A DNA stretch of 64,000 bases from JAJRAN01 sp963827135 (GTDB lineage: Archaea; Thermoplasmatota; Thermoplasmata; Methanomassiliicoccales; UBA472), in assembly GCA_963827135.1 (NCBI GenBank), contig CAWGZX010000005.1, forward strand, positions 434,001 to 498,000. Direction: 5' to 3'. The notes below the pieces were generated by a model, which was given only the letters and a program-made list of their open reading frames with translations, was not told the DNA's origin and ran no database searches. This document shows positions 1 to 8,454 of this stretch, piece by piece. The position numbers were made by a program, and so were the translations under genes. Every line of letters starts with the position of its first letter. Position 1 is the first letter of the stretch.

Positions 1-747
1 CATGATCTCCTGGGCCACGGCATCGATGTACGCGGAGCGATTCTCACCGATGACGCTGATCTGCCTGACCTTCTTCGGCGAGAGCCAGCTCAGGGTGGCA
101 TGAGAGACCGCCCCCGAGCCCATCTCCGAGACGATGTAGGCCATCTCCTCCTGCTCCTTGCGCCTGAAGGGCTTGGCCACGCAGGTGACCTTGACCGGCC
201 ACTCGTCCATCAGGTAGTTTATGATATCAAAATAGTGAGGAGCCAGGTCGACGATCACATCCCGGTCGGAGAAAGGCTGCTCCAGGTTGGTCCATTCCAT
301 CTCCAAAAGGAAGACGCGTCCGAAGAACCTCTCCTTGATGAGTCGACGTATCTCGGCCAGCGCATTGTTGAAGCGATAGATGTGCCCGACGCTGAGGGTG
401 AGGTTCTTCCTTTCCGCCAGCTCCACCAGCTGCATCCCTTCCTCGGTCGTCAGCGTCATGGGCTTCTCGACAAGAACGTGCTTCCCTCTTTCTAGGGCCT
501 CTTTGCATGCGGGGAAGTGGAGGGCGTTTGGGAGGCAGACGTTCACGGCCTTGATATCGGGTATAGCCAGCACTTCCCGATAGTCGTGGAAGAGCCCTTC
601 GACCCCATAGCGGTCCTTGGCCTGCTCCAGGTTCTTGTCGGAGAGGTCGGAGACCGCCCTGACCTTGACATTCGGGATGGCGGACCATTCCTCAACGATC
701 TTCCGGCCCCAGTAGCCCACACCGAGGACGCCCACCTGGATCTTCAT
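1..747 (-). CDS. Gfo/Idh/MocA-family sugar-nucleotide oxidoreductase (partial)
   Basis: The open frame runs off the left edge; 249 N-terminal codons are present from the ATG at 747. The N-terminus has the dinucleotide-binding glycine motif GVLGVGYWGRK, and the family's catalytic-lysine motif appears as HVLVEKPMT. Family knowledge: NAD(P)-dependent oxidation or reduction of a sugar or nucleotide-sugar ring carbon in the cytosol. The next gene, a DegT-type aminotransferase, begins 3 bases upstream of this start on the same strand, followed by a hexapeptide acetyltransferase. This is the same trio that makes 3-acetamido sugars (WlbA/WlbC/WlbB type), so I infer a UDP-GlcNAc- or UDP-GlcNAcA-3-dehydrogenase role. 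Family assignment is firm; the substrate is inferred from neighbours. Confidence 0.85.
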   Translation of the reverse strand, partial: MKIQVGVLGVGYWGRKIVEEWSAIPNVKVRAVSDLSDKNLEQAKDRYGVEGLFHDYREVLAIPDIKAVNVCLPNALHFPACKEALERGKHVLVEKPMTLTTEEGMQLVELAERKNLTLSVGHIYRFNNALAEIRRLIKERFFGRVFLLEMEWTNLEQPFSDRDVIVDLAPHYFDIINYLMDEWPVKVTCVAKPFRRKEQEEMAYIVSEMGSGAVSHATLSWLSPKKVRQISVIGENRSAYIDAVAQEIM

Positions 748-750
748 TTC

Positions 751-1851
751 CTATTTCCCCCAATAGAACTCCTTGATCGCCGCGCAGACCTCCTTGACGT
801 CGGATTCCTTGAGCGCGGGGAAGATGGGCAGGGACATCAGCTGATTGGATAGCGCCTCGCTCACCGGGAAGTCTCCCTCCTTGTAACCATACATCTGCTG
901 GTATATGGGCTGGAGGTGGATCGGCACTGGATAGTGCACACCGACCTCGATGCCCTTGGCCTCCATGTGCTTGGCCAGCTCGTCTCTATGCTTGCAGCGG
1001 ATGACGTAGAGATGGAAGACTGGAGTTACGTCCTTGTCACCCATGGAAGGGACGACGACCTGCTCCAAGCCCTTGAGCTCGTGGGAGTAGAGCTTGGCCA
1101 GTTCCCTTCGGCGTTCGTTGTACTTCTCGAGATTTCGCAGCTGCACCCGCCCGATGGCGGCGTTGCAGGTGTTCAGCCTCGAGGTGTAGCCGACGACGTC
1201 GTGCACATATCGCGAGACGCGGCCGCAATCGCGCAGCTTGGAGACCTCCTTGACCAGCTTGTCGTCGTTGGTGGTGATCATGCCCCCGTCCCCGCCCACG
1301 GTCATGTTCTTGGTGGGGTAGAAGGAGAAGCAGCCCACGTCCCCCATCGACCCGGCCCTCTTGCCCTTGTAGACGGCGCCATGTGCCTGGCAGGCGTCCT
1401 CGACCAGTAGCAGTTTCTTCTTACGACAGATCTCCACCAGGGGGTCCATATCGGTCGGGTTGCCATAGAGGTGCACCGGCAGGACGCCCGCGGTGGTGTC
1501 GCGGATGGCCTTGACCACCTTGATGGGGTCGATGTTGTAGTCCCTCTCGCTGGAATCCGCGAAGGTGGGCTTGGCACCCGCTTCGATGACCGCATTGGCG
1601 GTGGCGATGAAAGAGAATGGAGTGGTCAGGACCTCTTTACCGCCGACCTTGGCCGCGATCATGGCAAGCTGAAGCGCATTGGTCCCCGAAGAGCAGGAGA
1701 TGGCGTACTTGGTTCCGGTGAACCTCGCGAACTCTTCCTCGAACTTCTTGACGCTCTCTCCCATGACCAGGCGCTCGTTCCTCAGAGCGGAGGCCGCGGC
1801 CTCGATCATCTCATCGGTCATCTCTGGTCTGCCCAGTGGTATCTTTGCCAT
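751..1851 (-). CDS. DegT/DnrJ/EryC1/StrS-type PLP-dependent sugar aminotransferase
   Basis: This 366-residue protein has the usual length and motifs of the DegT family. It has SSGTNALQLAM near residue 54 for cofactor phosphate binding, LLVEDACQAHGA with the PLP-contacting Asp, and SFYPTKNMTVGGDGG carrying the Schiff-base lysine. It would transfer an amino group, typically from glutamate, to a keto nucleotide-sugar. The gene lies between a Gfo/Idh/MocA oxidoreductase (3-base gap) and a hexapeptide acetyltransferase (about 4-base gap), all reading leftward, so one operon is likely. By analogy with WlbC/WbpE it would produce a 3-amino sugar for surface glycans. Stop codon is TAG. Confidence 0.9.
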   Translation of the reverse strand: MAKIPLGRPEMTDEMIEAAASALRNERLVMGESVKKFEEEFARFTGTKYAISCSSGTNALQLAMIAAKVGGKEVLTTPFSFIATANAVIEAGAKPTFADSSERDYNIDPIKVVKAIRDTTAGVLPVHLYGNPTDMDPLVEICRKKKLLLVEDACQAHGAVYKGKRAGSMGDVGCFSFYPTKNMTVGGDGGMITTNDDKLVKEVSKLRDCGRVSRYVHDVVGYTSRLNTCNAAIGRVQLRNLEKYNERRRELAKLYSHELKGLEQVVVPSMGDKDVTPVFHLYVIRCKHRDELAKHMEAKGIEVGVHYPVPIHLQPIYQQMYGYKEGDFPVSEALSNQLMSLPIFPALKESDVKEVCAAIKEFYWGK

Positions 1852-1855
1852 GCTC

Positions 1856-2338
1856 TCACTCCAGTTTCTTTATGACCTTGGCCGGGTTGCCAACTACCAA
1901 TGCACCGGGAGGAACGTCCTTGGTGACGATCGCTCCCGCCCCGACCATCGCCCTCTCTCCTATGGTGACGCCACAGATGATGGTGGCGTTGGCCCCTATC
2001 GAAGCGCCCTTCTTTACCCTCGTCGAGGTGATGCTCCAGTCGCCAGTGGCGTGTGGATGCAGGTCATTCGTGAATGTCGCGTGAGGGCCCACGAAGACCT
2101 CATCCTCGATGGTGACCCCTGAAGGGATGAAGGCATAGGCTTCGATCTTGCAGCGGTCCCCGATGACCACTCCGCGCTGGATCTCGACGAAGGCGGCGAT
2201 CTTGCAGTCGCTACCGATCTTGCATCCGTACAGGTTCACGAAGTCACGGACCACCGTGCCCTCGCCTATGTCGCAATCGTTGATGGAGTAATGCTTGGCG
2301 TAAAGCTTGTACTTGGGGACCTTCGGTTCCACGCTCAT
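1856..2338 (-). CDS. Hexapeptide-repeat (left-handed beta-helix) sugar N-acetyltransferase
   Basis: A start at 2338 gives 160 residues. Upstream in-frame codons look like noncoding sequence, and a TATA-like box sits 27 bases upstream of this ATG, so I prefer it. Imperfect hexapeptide repeats run through the protein (for example IGDRCKIEAYAFIPSGVTIE and VGAGAIVTKDVPPGALVVGNPA), diagnostic of the LbH acyltransferase fold. The segment VFVGPHATFTNDLHP resembles WbpD/WlbB enzymes that acetylate the 3-amino group of UDP-2-acetamido-3-amino sugars. It is the first gene of the leftward operon with the aminotransferase and oxidoreductase. The specific substrate is an inference. Confidence 0.85.
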   Translation of the reverse strand: MSVEPKVPKYKLYAKHYSINDCDIGEGTVVRDFVNLYGCKIGSDCKIAAFVEIQRGVVIGDRCKIEAYAFIPSGVTIEDEVFVGPHATFTNDLHPHATGDWSITSTRVKKGASIGANATIICGVTIGERAMVGAGAIVTKDVPPGALVVGNPAKVIKKLE

Positions 2339-2360
2339 CTGGCGCGCGATGGCGATGAAG

Positions 2361-2370
2361 GGATTAAAAG
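2361..2370 (-). promoter_or_regulatory. TATA-like box for the acetyltransferase operon
   Basis: On the minus strand the sequence reads CTTTTAATCC, centred about 27 bases upstream of the ATG at 2338. That spacing suggests a leaderless or nearly leaderless transcript, common in archaea. Confidence 0.5.
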
Positions 2371-2496
2371 TTTGTTTTTGGTTGGCGCCGCTCGAATTCG
2401 CCCAAGCTGGACGAGGCCGATTCCGCCAATCCACGGACAAATGGCGGTCACATCAATGTCTGGTCGTCCCCCTACCAATCTCATTGGCCATCAATA

Positions 2497-2506
2497 CCTA
2501 TTAATC
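2497..2506 (+). promoter_or_regulatory. TATA-like box for the first GT2 gene
   Basis: CCTATTAATC lies about 30 bases upstream of the ATG at 2532, consistent with a very short leader. With the box at 2361-2370 it makes 2339-2531 a divergent promoter region. Confidence 0.5.
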
Positions 2507-2531
2507 GTGCGACGATGTTCGCGGGCGCATA

Positions 2532-3344
2532 ATGTTGGTCAGCGTCGTCCTGAACATCATGAACGAGGAGAAGAACATAGCCGACCTCCTCGACTCCCTG
2601 GTCACGCAGGAAGGCCCGCTCGAGATCGTGGTGGTGGACGCGAATTCGCGCGACCGGACTCGGGAGATAGTCGAAAGATATGTCCAGCAGTACCCTGGGC
2701 TGGTCAGGATGTACATCAAGCCCGGCTCCCGGGGGCTCAGCACCAACTACGGCATCTCCCAGGCGAAGGGCGACATCATCGCCATCACTGGCGGCGATTG
2801 CATCGCCAACCCCTTCTGGATAAGGGAGCTACGCAAGAGCGTTATGGAGGGCAACGCCGTCGTGGCTGGCAAGACCATCAACATGGGCCTGAAGGCCTGG
2901 GAGGAGCTGGACCGGGTCGAGCTGTTCTACAAGGGCGTCGACCTCTCCTACCCGAGCTGCAACGAGGCCTTCATGCGCGAGGTGCTGGAGAAGGTCGGAG
3001 GGTTCGACACCTGGTTCATCACCGCCGAGGACATCGACCTGAACTACCGGGCGGTGGACGCGGGTTACAAGATCGTATACAACCCCCACGCCGTCATCTA
3101 CCATCGCACCAAGGCCACCTTGTACCGTTTCTACAAGCAGGCCTTCTGGAACGGGGCGGGGCGCAAGCAGCTCACCCTGAAGCATGGGCGCCTCTGGGGC
3201 AACTACGACCCCATGCGCATGATAAGGCAGAAGATGACCTTCTGGTCCTTCACCAGGCTGGTCGTCGCCGTCATGGGCTACGTCGGCTTCAAGCTCTTCG
3301 ACGCCAAGGGCGCCTACGGCAAGAAGATGCTGAGGGCCAAGTAA
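2532..3344 (+). CDS. Family 2 glycosyltransferase
   Basis: The 270-residue protein opens with the GT2 signature SVVLNIMNEEKNIADLLDSL, followed by VVDANSRDRTREIVERY for nucleotide-sugar binding. The DxD-like site appears as ITGGDCIANPFW and the acceptor-side acidic motif as WFITAEDIDLNYR. No strong membrane anchor is seen, although the C-terminus (AVMGYVGFKLF) could associate with the membrane. It would transfer a sugar to a lipid-linked glycan on the cytosolic face. A second GT2 gene follows 23 bases downstream on the same strand, and a nucleotide-sugar operon diverges from it. Sugar and acceptor are unknown. Confidence 0.88.
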   Translation: MLVSVVLNIMNEEKNIADLLDSLVTQEGPLEIVVVDANSRDRTREIVERYVQQYPGLVRMYIKPGSRGLSTNYGISQAKGDIIAITGGDCIANPFWIRELRKSVMEGNAVVAGKTINMGLKAWEELDRVELFYKGVDLSYPSCNEAFMREVLEKVGGFDTWFITAEDIDLNYRAVDAGYKIVYNPHAVIYHRTKATLYRFYKQAFWNGAGRKQLTLKHGRLWGNYDPMRMIRQKMTFWSFTRLVVAVMGYVGFKLFDAKGAYGKKMLRAK

Positions 3345-3367
3345 GCCCTATCAGGAGCTATTATATC

Positions 3368-4066
3368 ATGTCAGCATTTACCGGTAGAGCTGGTGCCGCA
3401 CTGAAGGTCAGCATTGTCATCCCTACCATGAACGAGGAGAAGTCCATAGGCGCGGTCATGGACTCGGTCAACTCCACCATGAGCGCTAGCTCCTACGGCT
3501 ACGAGGTGCTGATCGTCGACCTCTCCAAGGACCGGACGAGGGAGATCGCCACCTCCAAAGGGGCGAGGGTGGTGGACGAGCCGCGGCGGGGATATGGCCG
3601 GGCCTATAAGTCAGGCTTCGAGGCGGCCACGGGCGAGATCATCGCCACCTTGGATGCGGACTGCACCTATCCCGCCGAGGACATCCCCAAGCTAGCGGAC
3701 ATGCTCCAGGCCGAGGGTCTGGACTTCATCACCACCGACCGCTTCGCCGCTATGGAGGAGGGGGCGATGAGCGGCATGCACCGTTTCGGCAACAAGGTCC
3801 TCACCTTGACGTCGAGGGTGCTCTTCAAAGTTCATTTCCATGATTCCCAGAGCGGGATGTGGGTGTTCCGCAAGGATTGCCTGTCCGAGCTGGTGCTGGA
3901 GGACGATGGCATGCCCTTCTCCGAGGAGATCAAGATCGAGGCCTTCAGGAAGCTCCGGGCCAAGGAGGTCCCCATCGTCTACAGGAAGAGGGTGGGCGAG
4001 GTCAAGCTGTCCTCCTGGAAGGACGGCTGGAAGAACTTTAAGTTCCTGTGGAAGAAGAGGTTCTAG
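3368..4066 (+). CDS. Family 2 glycosyltransferase, dolichyl-phosphate sugar synthase-like
   Basis: I place the start at the ATG at 3368 (232 residues). The frame stays open far upstream, but that part only shadows the preceding gene. SIVIPTMNEEKSIGAVMDS, VDEPRRGYGRAYKSGFEAA and LDADCTYPAED match DPM-synthase-type GT2 enzymes, which move a sugar from UDP- or GDP-sugar onto dolichyl phosphate. The usual 'VDDGS' strand is VDLSKDRTR here. No C-terminal membrane domain is present. Its position after another GT2 fits a protein N-glycosylation locus. The TAG stop overlaps the convergent uracil-DNA glycosylase gene by 4 bases. Confidence 0.87.
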   Translation: MSAFTGRAGAALKVSIVIPTMNEEKSIGAVMDSVNSTMSASSYGYEVLIVDLSKDRTREIATSKGARVVDEPRRGYGRAYKSGFEAATGEIIATLDADCTYPAEDIPKLADMLQAEGLDFITTDRFAAMEEGAMSGMHRFGNKVLTLTSRVLFKVHFHDSQSGMWVFRKDCLSELVLEDDGMPFSEEIKIEAFRKLRAKEVPIVYRKRVGEVKLSSWKDGWKNFKFLWKKRF

Positions 4067-4599
4067 AGCTCGGGGAATCTCTCCTTGATCATCCTAATGG
4101 TTTGCCTTAGAGCTTCCCTTGCCTCGAGGTTGCGCAGGGCGGCGGAGGGGTGATAGGTCGGCAGGAGGTCGATGCGCTCCCTGCCCACGGCGATGGTGAA
4201 GAGCTGGTTGGCGCAGTCCTTCATCGCCACCTTGTTGTTGAGGAGGCCCTCGCAGGCCGTCCTGCCCATGCATACGATGAGCTGCTTCCCCCTCAGGTCG
4301 TCCTCCAAATACGGTCGGCAGGCCAGGACCTCGTCGGGCTTGGGCCGGCGGTTGCTCGGAGGGCGGCACTTTACCGTGTTGGTTATCATTAGCCGCTCGC
4401 GGGGAAGGCCTTCCTCCTCCAGGATGCGGTCGAGCATCTTGCCGGCGCGGCCGACGAACGGCCTTCCGGTGAGGTCCTCCTTCTCACCTGGCGCCTCGCC
4501 CACCAGGACGACCGGGGACGCAAAATCCCCGCTGGGCGCGACGACCTTTGTCCTCTTCTGGCAGAGACGGCAGAGCTCGCAATCGAGGTCCAGGAACAT
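4063..4599 (-). CDS. udg: Family 4 uracil-DNA glycosylase
   Basis: This 178-residue protein has both catalytic signatures of type 4 UDG: GEAPGEKED (about residues 34-42) and HPSAALR (about 150-156). Cysteines at about 10, 13, 78 and 94 have the spacing expected for the [4Fe-4S] cluster of this thermophile/archaeal family. It removes uracil from DNA arising by cytosine deamination and starts base-excision repair. pyrE lies directly upstream on the same strand with a 1-base gap, so co-transcription is likely. Its stop overlaps a convergent glycosyltransferase. Confidence 0.93.
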   Translation of the reverse strand: MFLDLDCELCRLCQKRTKVVAPSGDFASPVVLVGEAPGEKEDLTGRPFVGRAGKMLDRILEEEGLPRERLMITNTVKCRPPSNRRPKPDEVLACRPYLEDDLRGKQLIVCMGRTACEGLLNNKVAMKDCANQLFTIAVGRERIDLLPTYHPSAALRNLEAREALRQTIRMIKERFPEL

Positions 4600-4600
4600 A

Positions 4601-5134
4601 TCACTCCCTCAGCACGTCATCTGCGGTCAGGAGGGACAGCAGCTCCACCCCCATATCGGCCAGCCTTTCCTTCCCGCCATCCTGGCGGTCGATGACCGTT
4701 AGCACCGTGGACACCTTGGCGCCCGCGTCCCTCAATATGGTTATGGCCTCGGCCGAGGAACCGGCGGATGTGACCACGTCCTCCACCACCAGGACGCGGT
4801 CGTTCTGCATCAGCCCGCCCTCGATCAGCTTGCTGGTGCCATGGTCCTTCTTCTCCTTGCGCACCATCACGTAGGGGGTCCCGGTCCTCAGGGAGAGGGC
4901 GACGGCCAGCGGTATGGACCCCAGGACGACGCCCGCGATCCTGTCCACGACGATGCCTTTGGCGGCCATGTAGCAGGCCATCTCCTCCGCCAACTCCGCC
5001 AGGACCCGAGGGTCGGTGGAGGCCTTCTTGATATCGATGTAGTACCTGCTCTTCCTCCCCGAGGCTAGGGTGAACTCGCCATACATCAACGCCCCGCATT
5101 CCAGCAGGGCCTCTTTGATCCGCATCTTGCTCAT
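4601..5134 (-). CDS. pyrE: Orotate phosphoribosyltransferase
   Basis: The 177-residue protein carries the PRPP-binding motif VLVVEDVVTSAGS (about residues 114-126) and the catalytic-loop lysine segment RKEKKDHG (about 92-99), both diagnostic of OPRTase. It converts orotate and PRPP to OMP in pyrimidine synthesis. The start at 5134 follows the carS stop by about one base, and udg follows by one base, so carS, pyrE and udg look like one leftward operon. An internal Met at codon 4 is an alternative start. Confidence 0.93.
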   Translation of the reverse strand: MSKMRIKEALLECGALMYGEFTLASGRKSRYYIDIKKASTDPRVLAELAEEMACYMAAKGIVVDRIAGVVLGSIPLAVALSLRTGTPYVMVRKEKKDHGTSKLIEGGLMQNDRVLVVEDVVTSAGSSAEAITILRDAGAKVSTVLTVIDRQDGGKERLADMGVELLSLLTADDVLRE

Positions 5135-5135
5135 C

Positions 5136-5699
5136 TCACCAAGGCTCCTTCTTCAGACCCCTTCTGTAACCGATTATGTTGACCAGGCGATGGATCACCG
5201 GCACGATGATGATCAAGGCCAGCAGCGCCAGTAGTCCATTGCCCTCTATGTAGATGCCAGAGAACCAGGCCGGGAAGAGGAGCGCCGCCAGCAGCAGCGC
5301 CCCGACCACGAAGTCATATTGGTCGAGACCGGTGGCCTTCGCTCCCCGCTCCAGCCCCATCCTGCGCTTGAGGAACGCCCCTCCCATGTCCCCCAGCAGG
5401 GACCCGACCGCCATCACCACGATGATCCCCGCGGCCTGGGGCATGGGGCCGTAGCCCAGATACTCCGCCCCGGCGCTCGGGGTGGTGACCAGCAACTGGA
5501 CGAATCCGACCAGTATGCCGCTGAGGACGCCTCCGACGAGGCCGCTCCAGGTCTTACCGTCGCCCAGGATGCGCTTCCCTCGCCATGTCCGCCCCCGGTC
5601 TATGGGGGCGCCGCCTCCGAACAGGACCGCGGCCGAGTTAGGCACGAGGGCGGGCAAGAACACCCAAATGCCTACCGCGATCGAGGTGAGCGCGTCCAT
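5136..5699 (-). CDS. carS: CDP-archaeol synthase
   Basis: The 187-residue integral membrane protein has four to five hydrophobic helices. PALVPNSAAVLFGGGAPID and RILGDGKTWSGLVGG match the conserved core of CarS (formerly DUF46). It activates 2,3-digeranylgeranylglyceryl phosphate with CTP to CDP-archaeol, the branch point for archaeal phospholipid head groups. It heads a tight run with pyrE and udg. The XPD helicase gene lies upstream in the same direction. Confidence 0.92.
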   Translation of the reverse strand: MDALTSIAVGIWVFLPALVPNSAAVLFGGGAPIDRGRTWRGKRILGDGKTWSGLVGGVLSGILVGFVQLLVTTPSAGAEYLGYGPMPQAAGIIVVMAVGSLLGDMGGAFLKRRMGLERGAKATGLDQYDFVVGALLLAALLFPAWFSGIYIEGNGLLALLALIIIVPVIHRLVNIIGYRRGLKKEPW

Positions 5700-5738
5700 C
5701 GTCTCTCTGGATTCCGGAGGCTGATATAGAAACTTTCG

Positions 5739-7637
5739 CTATGCCCCTCGCTCCTTGAAGAAGGCCAGAAGGTCGTTGGGCAATACCTCGGCCGCCACCA
5801 GGTCCATGCGGTCGGCGAACTGCTTCGCCCTCCTGTCCAGGATGACCGCGGCTCCAACGTCCTTCTCGGTCCGGATCAGCCTCCCGATGGATTGGAGCAT
5901 CTTCCGGGATGCCGGGACCTTCACCGTGTACTCCCATCCCTTGCCGAACTTCATCTCGTAATAGTGAAGTAGGGCGCGCTGCTTGGCGGTGGGCTTGGGG
6001 AAGGGGATGCCGGCCAGCAATGCGACCTGCAGCTCCCGGTCCGGAAAGTCGATGCCCTCGCTTATCCTACCCCCCATGACCGCGAACAGGACCTGCCCGA
6101 GGAGCGTGGCCTTCTTGAAGCTCTGGACCGTGCTCATCAGCTCGGCCTGGGGCATGCCCCTCTCCTCCACATGAACCTTCTTGCGGATGCGTGCCAGGAC
6201 GCCGTCGGAGACGAAGCGGTCCATGAGCGCGTAGGAAGGGAAGAACACCACGGTGTTGCGGTCCAGGGTATTGCAGCAGGCCACCACCATCTCCTCCATC
6301 CTCGGGACGATGCTGTCGTCCTGGGCCATCTCCTCGTACTTGGTCGTCACCTCCTCCGAATAGAATATCCTTCGGTTCTCCGTCGGGAAAGGCGAAGGGA
6401 AGGTCCGCAGCATGGTCCCCTCCGGAAGCCCGACCGAGTCACGGTACTCGTAGAGGGGGGCGAGGGTGCCGGACATGTGCAGCGAGCCAGCGCTCTCCTC
6501 CAAGAAGGAGCAGGCGATGGAAGGGTCGAGGCAGAAGCCCTCGAAGCGAGGGTTCTCCCCGCCCACGACCAGCTTGACGTAGTACTCCTCTTCCATCTTC
6601 AGCCAGAAGTTGATGAAGGCGCCGAGGGAGAAGATGTAGGAGCGGGGGAGCCTGCCCTGGTCCTTCTTGCTCTCTCTGACGATCTCCCCGTGGGTCATCA
6701 TGGCCTTACAGGCGATGACCAGCTGTCTGGAGGTTATGGTGAATGCCTCCATGAGCCCCGCTTGCAGGAAGTCCGGGGGGATCAGCCCGTCGTCGTCGAT
6801 GACGTACTCCTTCACCGCCTCCTCCAAGAGGGCGGCGAGCCTCTCCACCACGTCCCTGATGCTCGCTCCTTCGACCACCTCCGGGTCGCCGTACTCGTCC
6901 AGCTCCCTCAGGACCAGGTCCAGCGCCGCTCGGGACAGCTGGATGGTCCGCGATTCCCTGGCGTAGTCGGGAAGGTTGTGCGCCTCGTCCACGATGAGGA
7001 TGAGCTCGGCCAGGGAGACGTTCATTCGGCCCACGAACGCGTCCCTGACGAAAGGGGCGAAGAAGTAGGCGTAGGGGGCGGTGACCACGGTCGCGTGGGG
7101 CAGCAGCTCCTTTCCAAGCTCATATGGGCATAGGCCCTTGGCATCGCAGTACTGCGCGAACTCCTCTACCGTCGGGAGCTCCTTCTGGCAATGCGCTAGC
7201 ACCTCATCGAAGTTGGTCTCGAGCACCGCGTCGTAGAAGCGGCATCCTCCCTCCTTCCCCGCTAATGACCTCCTCTTCCTCTCCCCGCAGAGGCGGGAGA
7301 GCTCCTCGGCGTTCCCCTGCTTTAGGTCGGGGTCCCTGGAGAAGAGGGGACAGGTGGACTGCCGGCCTTGCACGCCCATCCCGAATACCGGCCTCTTAGA
7401 ATTGATGCGCCGCAGTTCCAGGAGCACCTGCCGCTGCTGGGAATTGGTCCGGGTGAGGTAGGCGACCTTCTTCCCCTGGGGCAGGGCGATCTGCAATGCC
7501 GCCGTCAGGGCGCATACCGTCTTGCCCGTCCCCGTGCCGCTCTCCATCACGATGTGGCCCTCGCCCTTCAAGGCGCTCATGGCCGAGGAGACGATATCCT
7601 CCTGATGCTTCCTAGGCTCGTAGGGAAAAAGGTCCAT
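5739..7637 (-). CDS. xpd: XPD/Rad3-family iron-sulfur DNA helicase
   Basis: The 632-residue SF2 helicase starts with a Q-motif-like YEPRKHQEDIV. Walker A is ESGTGTGKT (about 32-40) and the DEAH box VDEAHNLPDYARE is at about 216-228. Cysteines at about 96, 117, 132 and 170 fit the four [4Fe-4S] ligands of XPD. C-terminal motifs GGRISEGIDFPDRE and SIGRLIRTEKDVGAAVILDRR (the latter spanning motif VI) are intact. XPD unwinds DNA 5'-3' and acts in nucleotide-excision repair in eukaryotes; its archaeal role is less certain. It ends with TAG and is followed by carS after about 40 bases. Confidence 0.93.
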   Translation of the reverse strand: MDLFPYEPRKHQEDIVSSAMSALKGEGHIVMESGTGTGKTVCALTAALQIALPQGKKVAYLTRTNSQQRQVLLELRRINSKRPVFGMGVQGRQSTCPLFSRDPDLKQGNAEELSRLCGERKRRSLAGKEGGCRFYDAVLETNFDEVLAHCQKELPTVEEFAQYCDAKGLCPYELGKELLPHATVVTAPYAYFFAPFVRDAFVGRMNVSLAELILIVDEAHNLPDYARESRTIQLSRAALDLVLRELDEYGDPEVVEGASIRDVVERLAALLEEAVKEYVIDDDGLIPPDFLQAGLMEAFTITSRQLVIACKAMMTHGEIVRESKKDQGRLPRSYIFSLGAFINFWLKMEEEYYVKLVVGGENPRFEGFCLDPSIACSFLEESAGSLHMSGTLAPLYEYRDSVGLPEGTMLRTFPSPFPTENRRIFYSEEVTTKYEEMAQDDSIVPRMEEMVVACCNTLDRNTVVFFPSYALMDRFVSDGVLARIRKKVHVEERGMPQAELMSTVQSFKKATLLGQVLFAVMGGRISEGIDFPDRELQVALLAGIPFPKPTAKQRALLHYYEMKFGKGWEYTVKVPASRKMLQSIGRLIRTEKDVGAAVILDRRAKQFADRMDLVAAEVLPNDLLAFFKERGA

Positions 7638-7718
7638 CCGCTAATCTGAACGGTTCTAGCATGAATACGGTTTCGCGGGGGTGCCCGAAACTGGGCATCT
7701 ACAAGATCGGCAGTCGCC

Positions 7719-8246
7719 TCAGGTATTGCGCTGCCAGACTTCCTCTGGCATGTCCTCGTAGCAGTTGTCTACCCCATTCAGGTCCCCATTGCAGCCATTG
7801 CGACCGGAGATGAGCTCGAAAATCCTTTCCTTCTTGAAGAGCCAATAATGGATGCGCCACTCCCTTCCATCGTACAGGGTGGTCTCCTCACGCTCGGTGG
7901 TGAGGATGCCCGTGTCCTCCAGCATATAGAAGGCGTCCCGGTCCTCGGGCTCGAGGATGTTGTCGATGATACGCTCAGAATAACCGAAGAAATTCATGAC
8001 ATGCTGGGCCATGGCCCGCGCCTGTTCCTCGGGCATGCCCGTGTGGTCTATGCTGGTGCGGATGGCGTTCGTCAGGTCATCGACCGTCAGCGTCAGCACC
8101 TTTCCGTTCTCCTTGAGAACCAAGGTATCCGCATGGCCATTACCTCCATTCCCTTCCGCGACCTCCAATCGCGCGGAAGCCTTTCCGTTCCCCTTATGCC
8201 CCTTAGCAAAACCGTTCCCTTTCGCAACAGCGTTCTTCGGAATCAT
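7719..8246 (-). CDS. Conserved archaeal hypothetical protein (DUF6015-like)
   Basis: This 175-residue soluble protein has two parts. Residues 1-40 are a low-complexity tail rich in Gly, Asn, Lys and Ala (KGNGFAKGHKGNGKAS). The ordered part contains GMPEEQARAMAQHVMNFFGY and an acidic stretch ending in YMLEDTGILTTEREETTLYD, then WRIHYWLF. From memory this ordered part resembles the DUF6015 family of Thermoplasmata-type archaea; I cannot confirm it. The MLEDTGILTTER segment followed by a strand-rich end looks like a small winged-helix regulator, an inference only. It has its own AT-rich upstream region and is divergent from the thiamine-binding-like gene. Confidence 0.7.
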   Translation of the reverse strand: MIPKNAVAKGNGFAKGHKGNGKASARLEVAEGNGGNGHADTLVLKENGKVLTLTVDDLTNAIRTSIDHTGMPEEQARAMAQHVMNFFGYSERIIDNILEPEDRDAFYMLEDTGILTTEREETTLYDGREWRIHYWLFKKERIFELISGRNGCNGDLNGVDNCYEDMPEEVWQRNT

Positions 8247-8454
8247 CTAAATAAAGCCCCCCTTTAGATGATAAATGTCAACTACAAGGTAGATTAGACC
8301 TACACCATTCAACAAGTTATATTTAAAGATTCTTACGAGCGCCAATAATTATTGTTAACCGCTTCGTGTAATCTGGCATCATAATTTCCGTTGTTCTTCG
8401 GTCAGAAAGAATACCTTTTTAGGGGTGCCGCCACAAGAGCATAGGCGGTGGAAT
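8247..8454. promoter_or_regulatory. AT-rich divergent promoter region
   Basis: This 208-base spacer separates divergent genes starting at 8246 and 8455. On the minus strand ATTTATCATC (about 8267-8276) is about 26 bases from the leftward ATG. For the rightward gene the best box is the ACCTTTTTAG run (about 8412-8421), with a GGTGGA ribosome site just before the ATG. The middle (8315-8360) is unusually AT-rich (TTATATTTAAAG, AATAATTATTG). No coding potential is seen. Confidence 0.45.

Noticed and set aside
2291..4066. A 591-codon open frame over both glycosyltransferase genes
   Set aside because: Its first two thirds are an out-of-frame shadow of the first GT2 gene. Only the part from ATG 3368 has GT2 motifs.
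6171..7133. A 320-codon frame on the opposite strand of XPD
   Set aside because: Rich in Arg, Gly, His and Val with no domain. It is a typical antisense shadow of a GC-rich gene, as are those at 9583-10491, 14378-15409 and 46233-46901.
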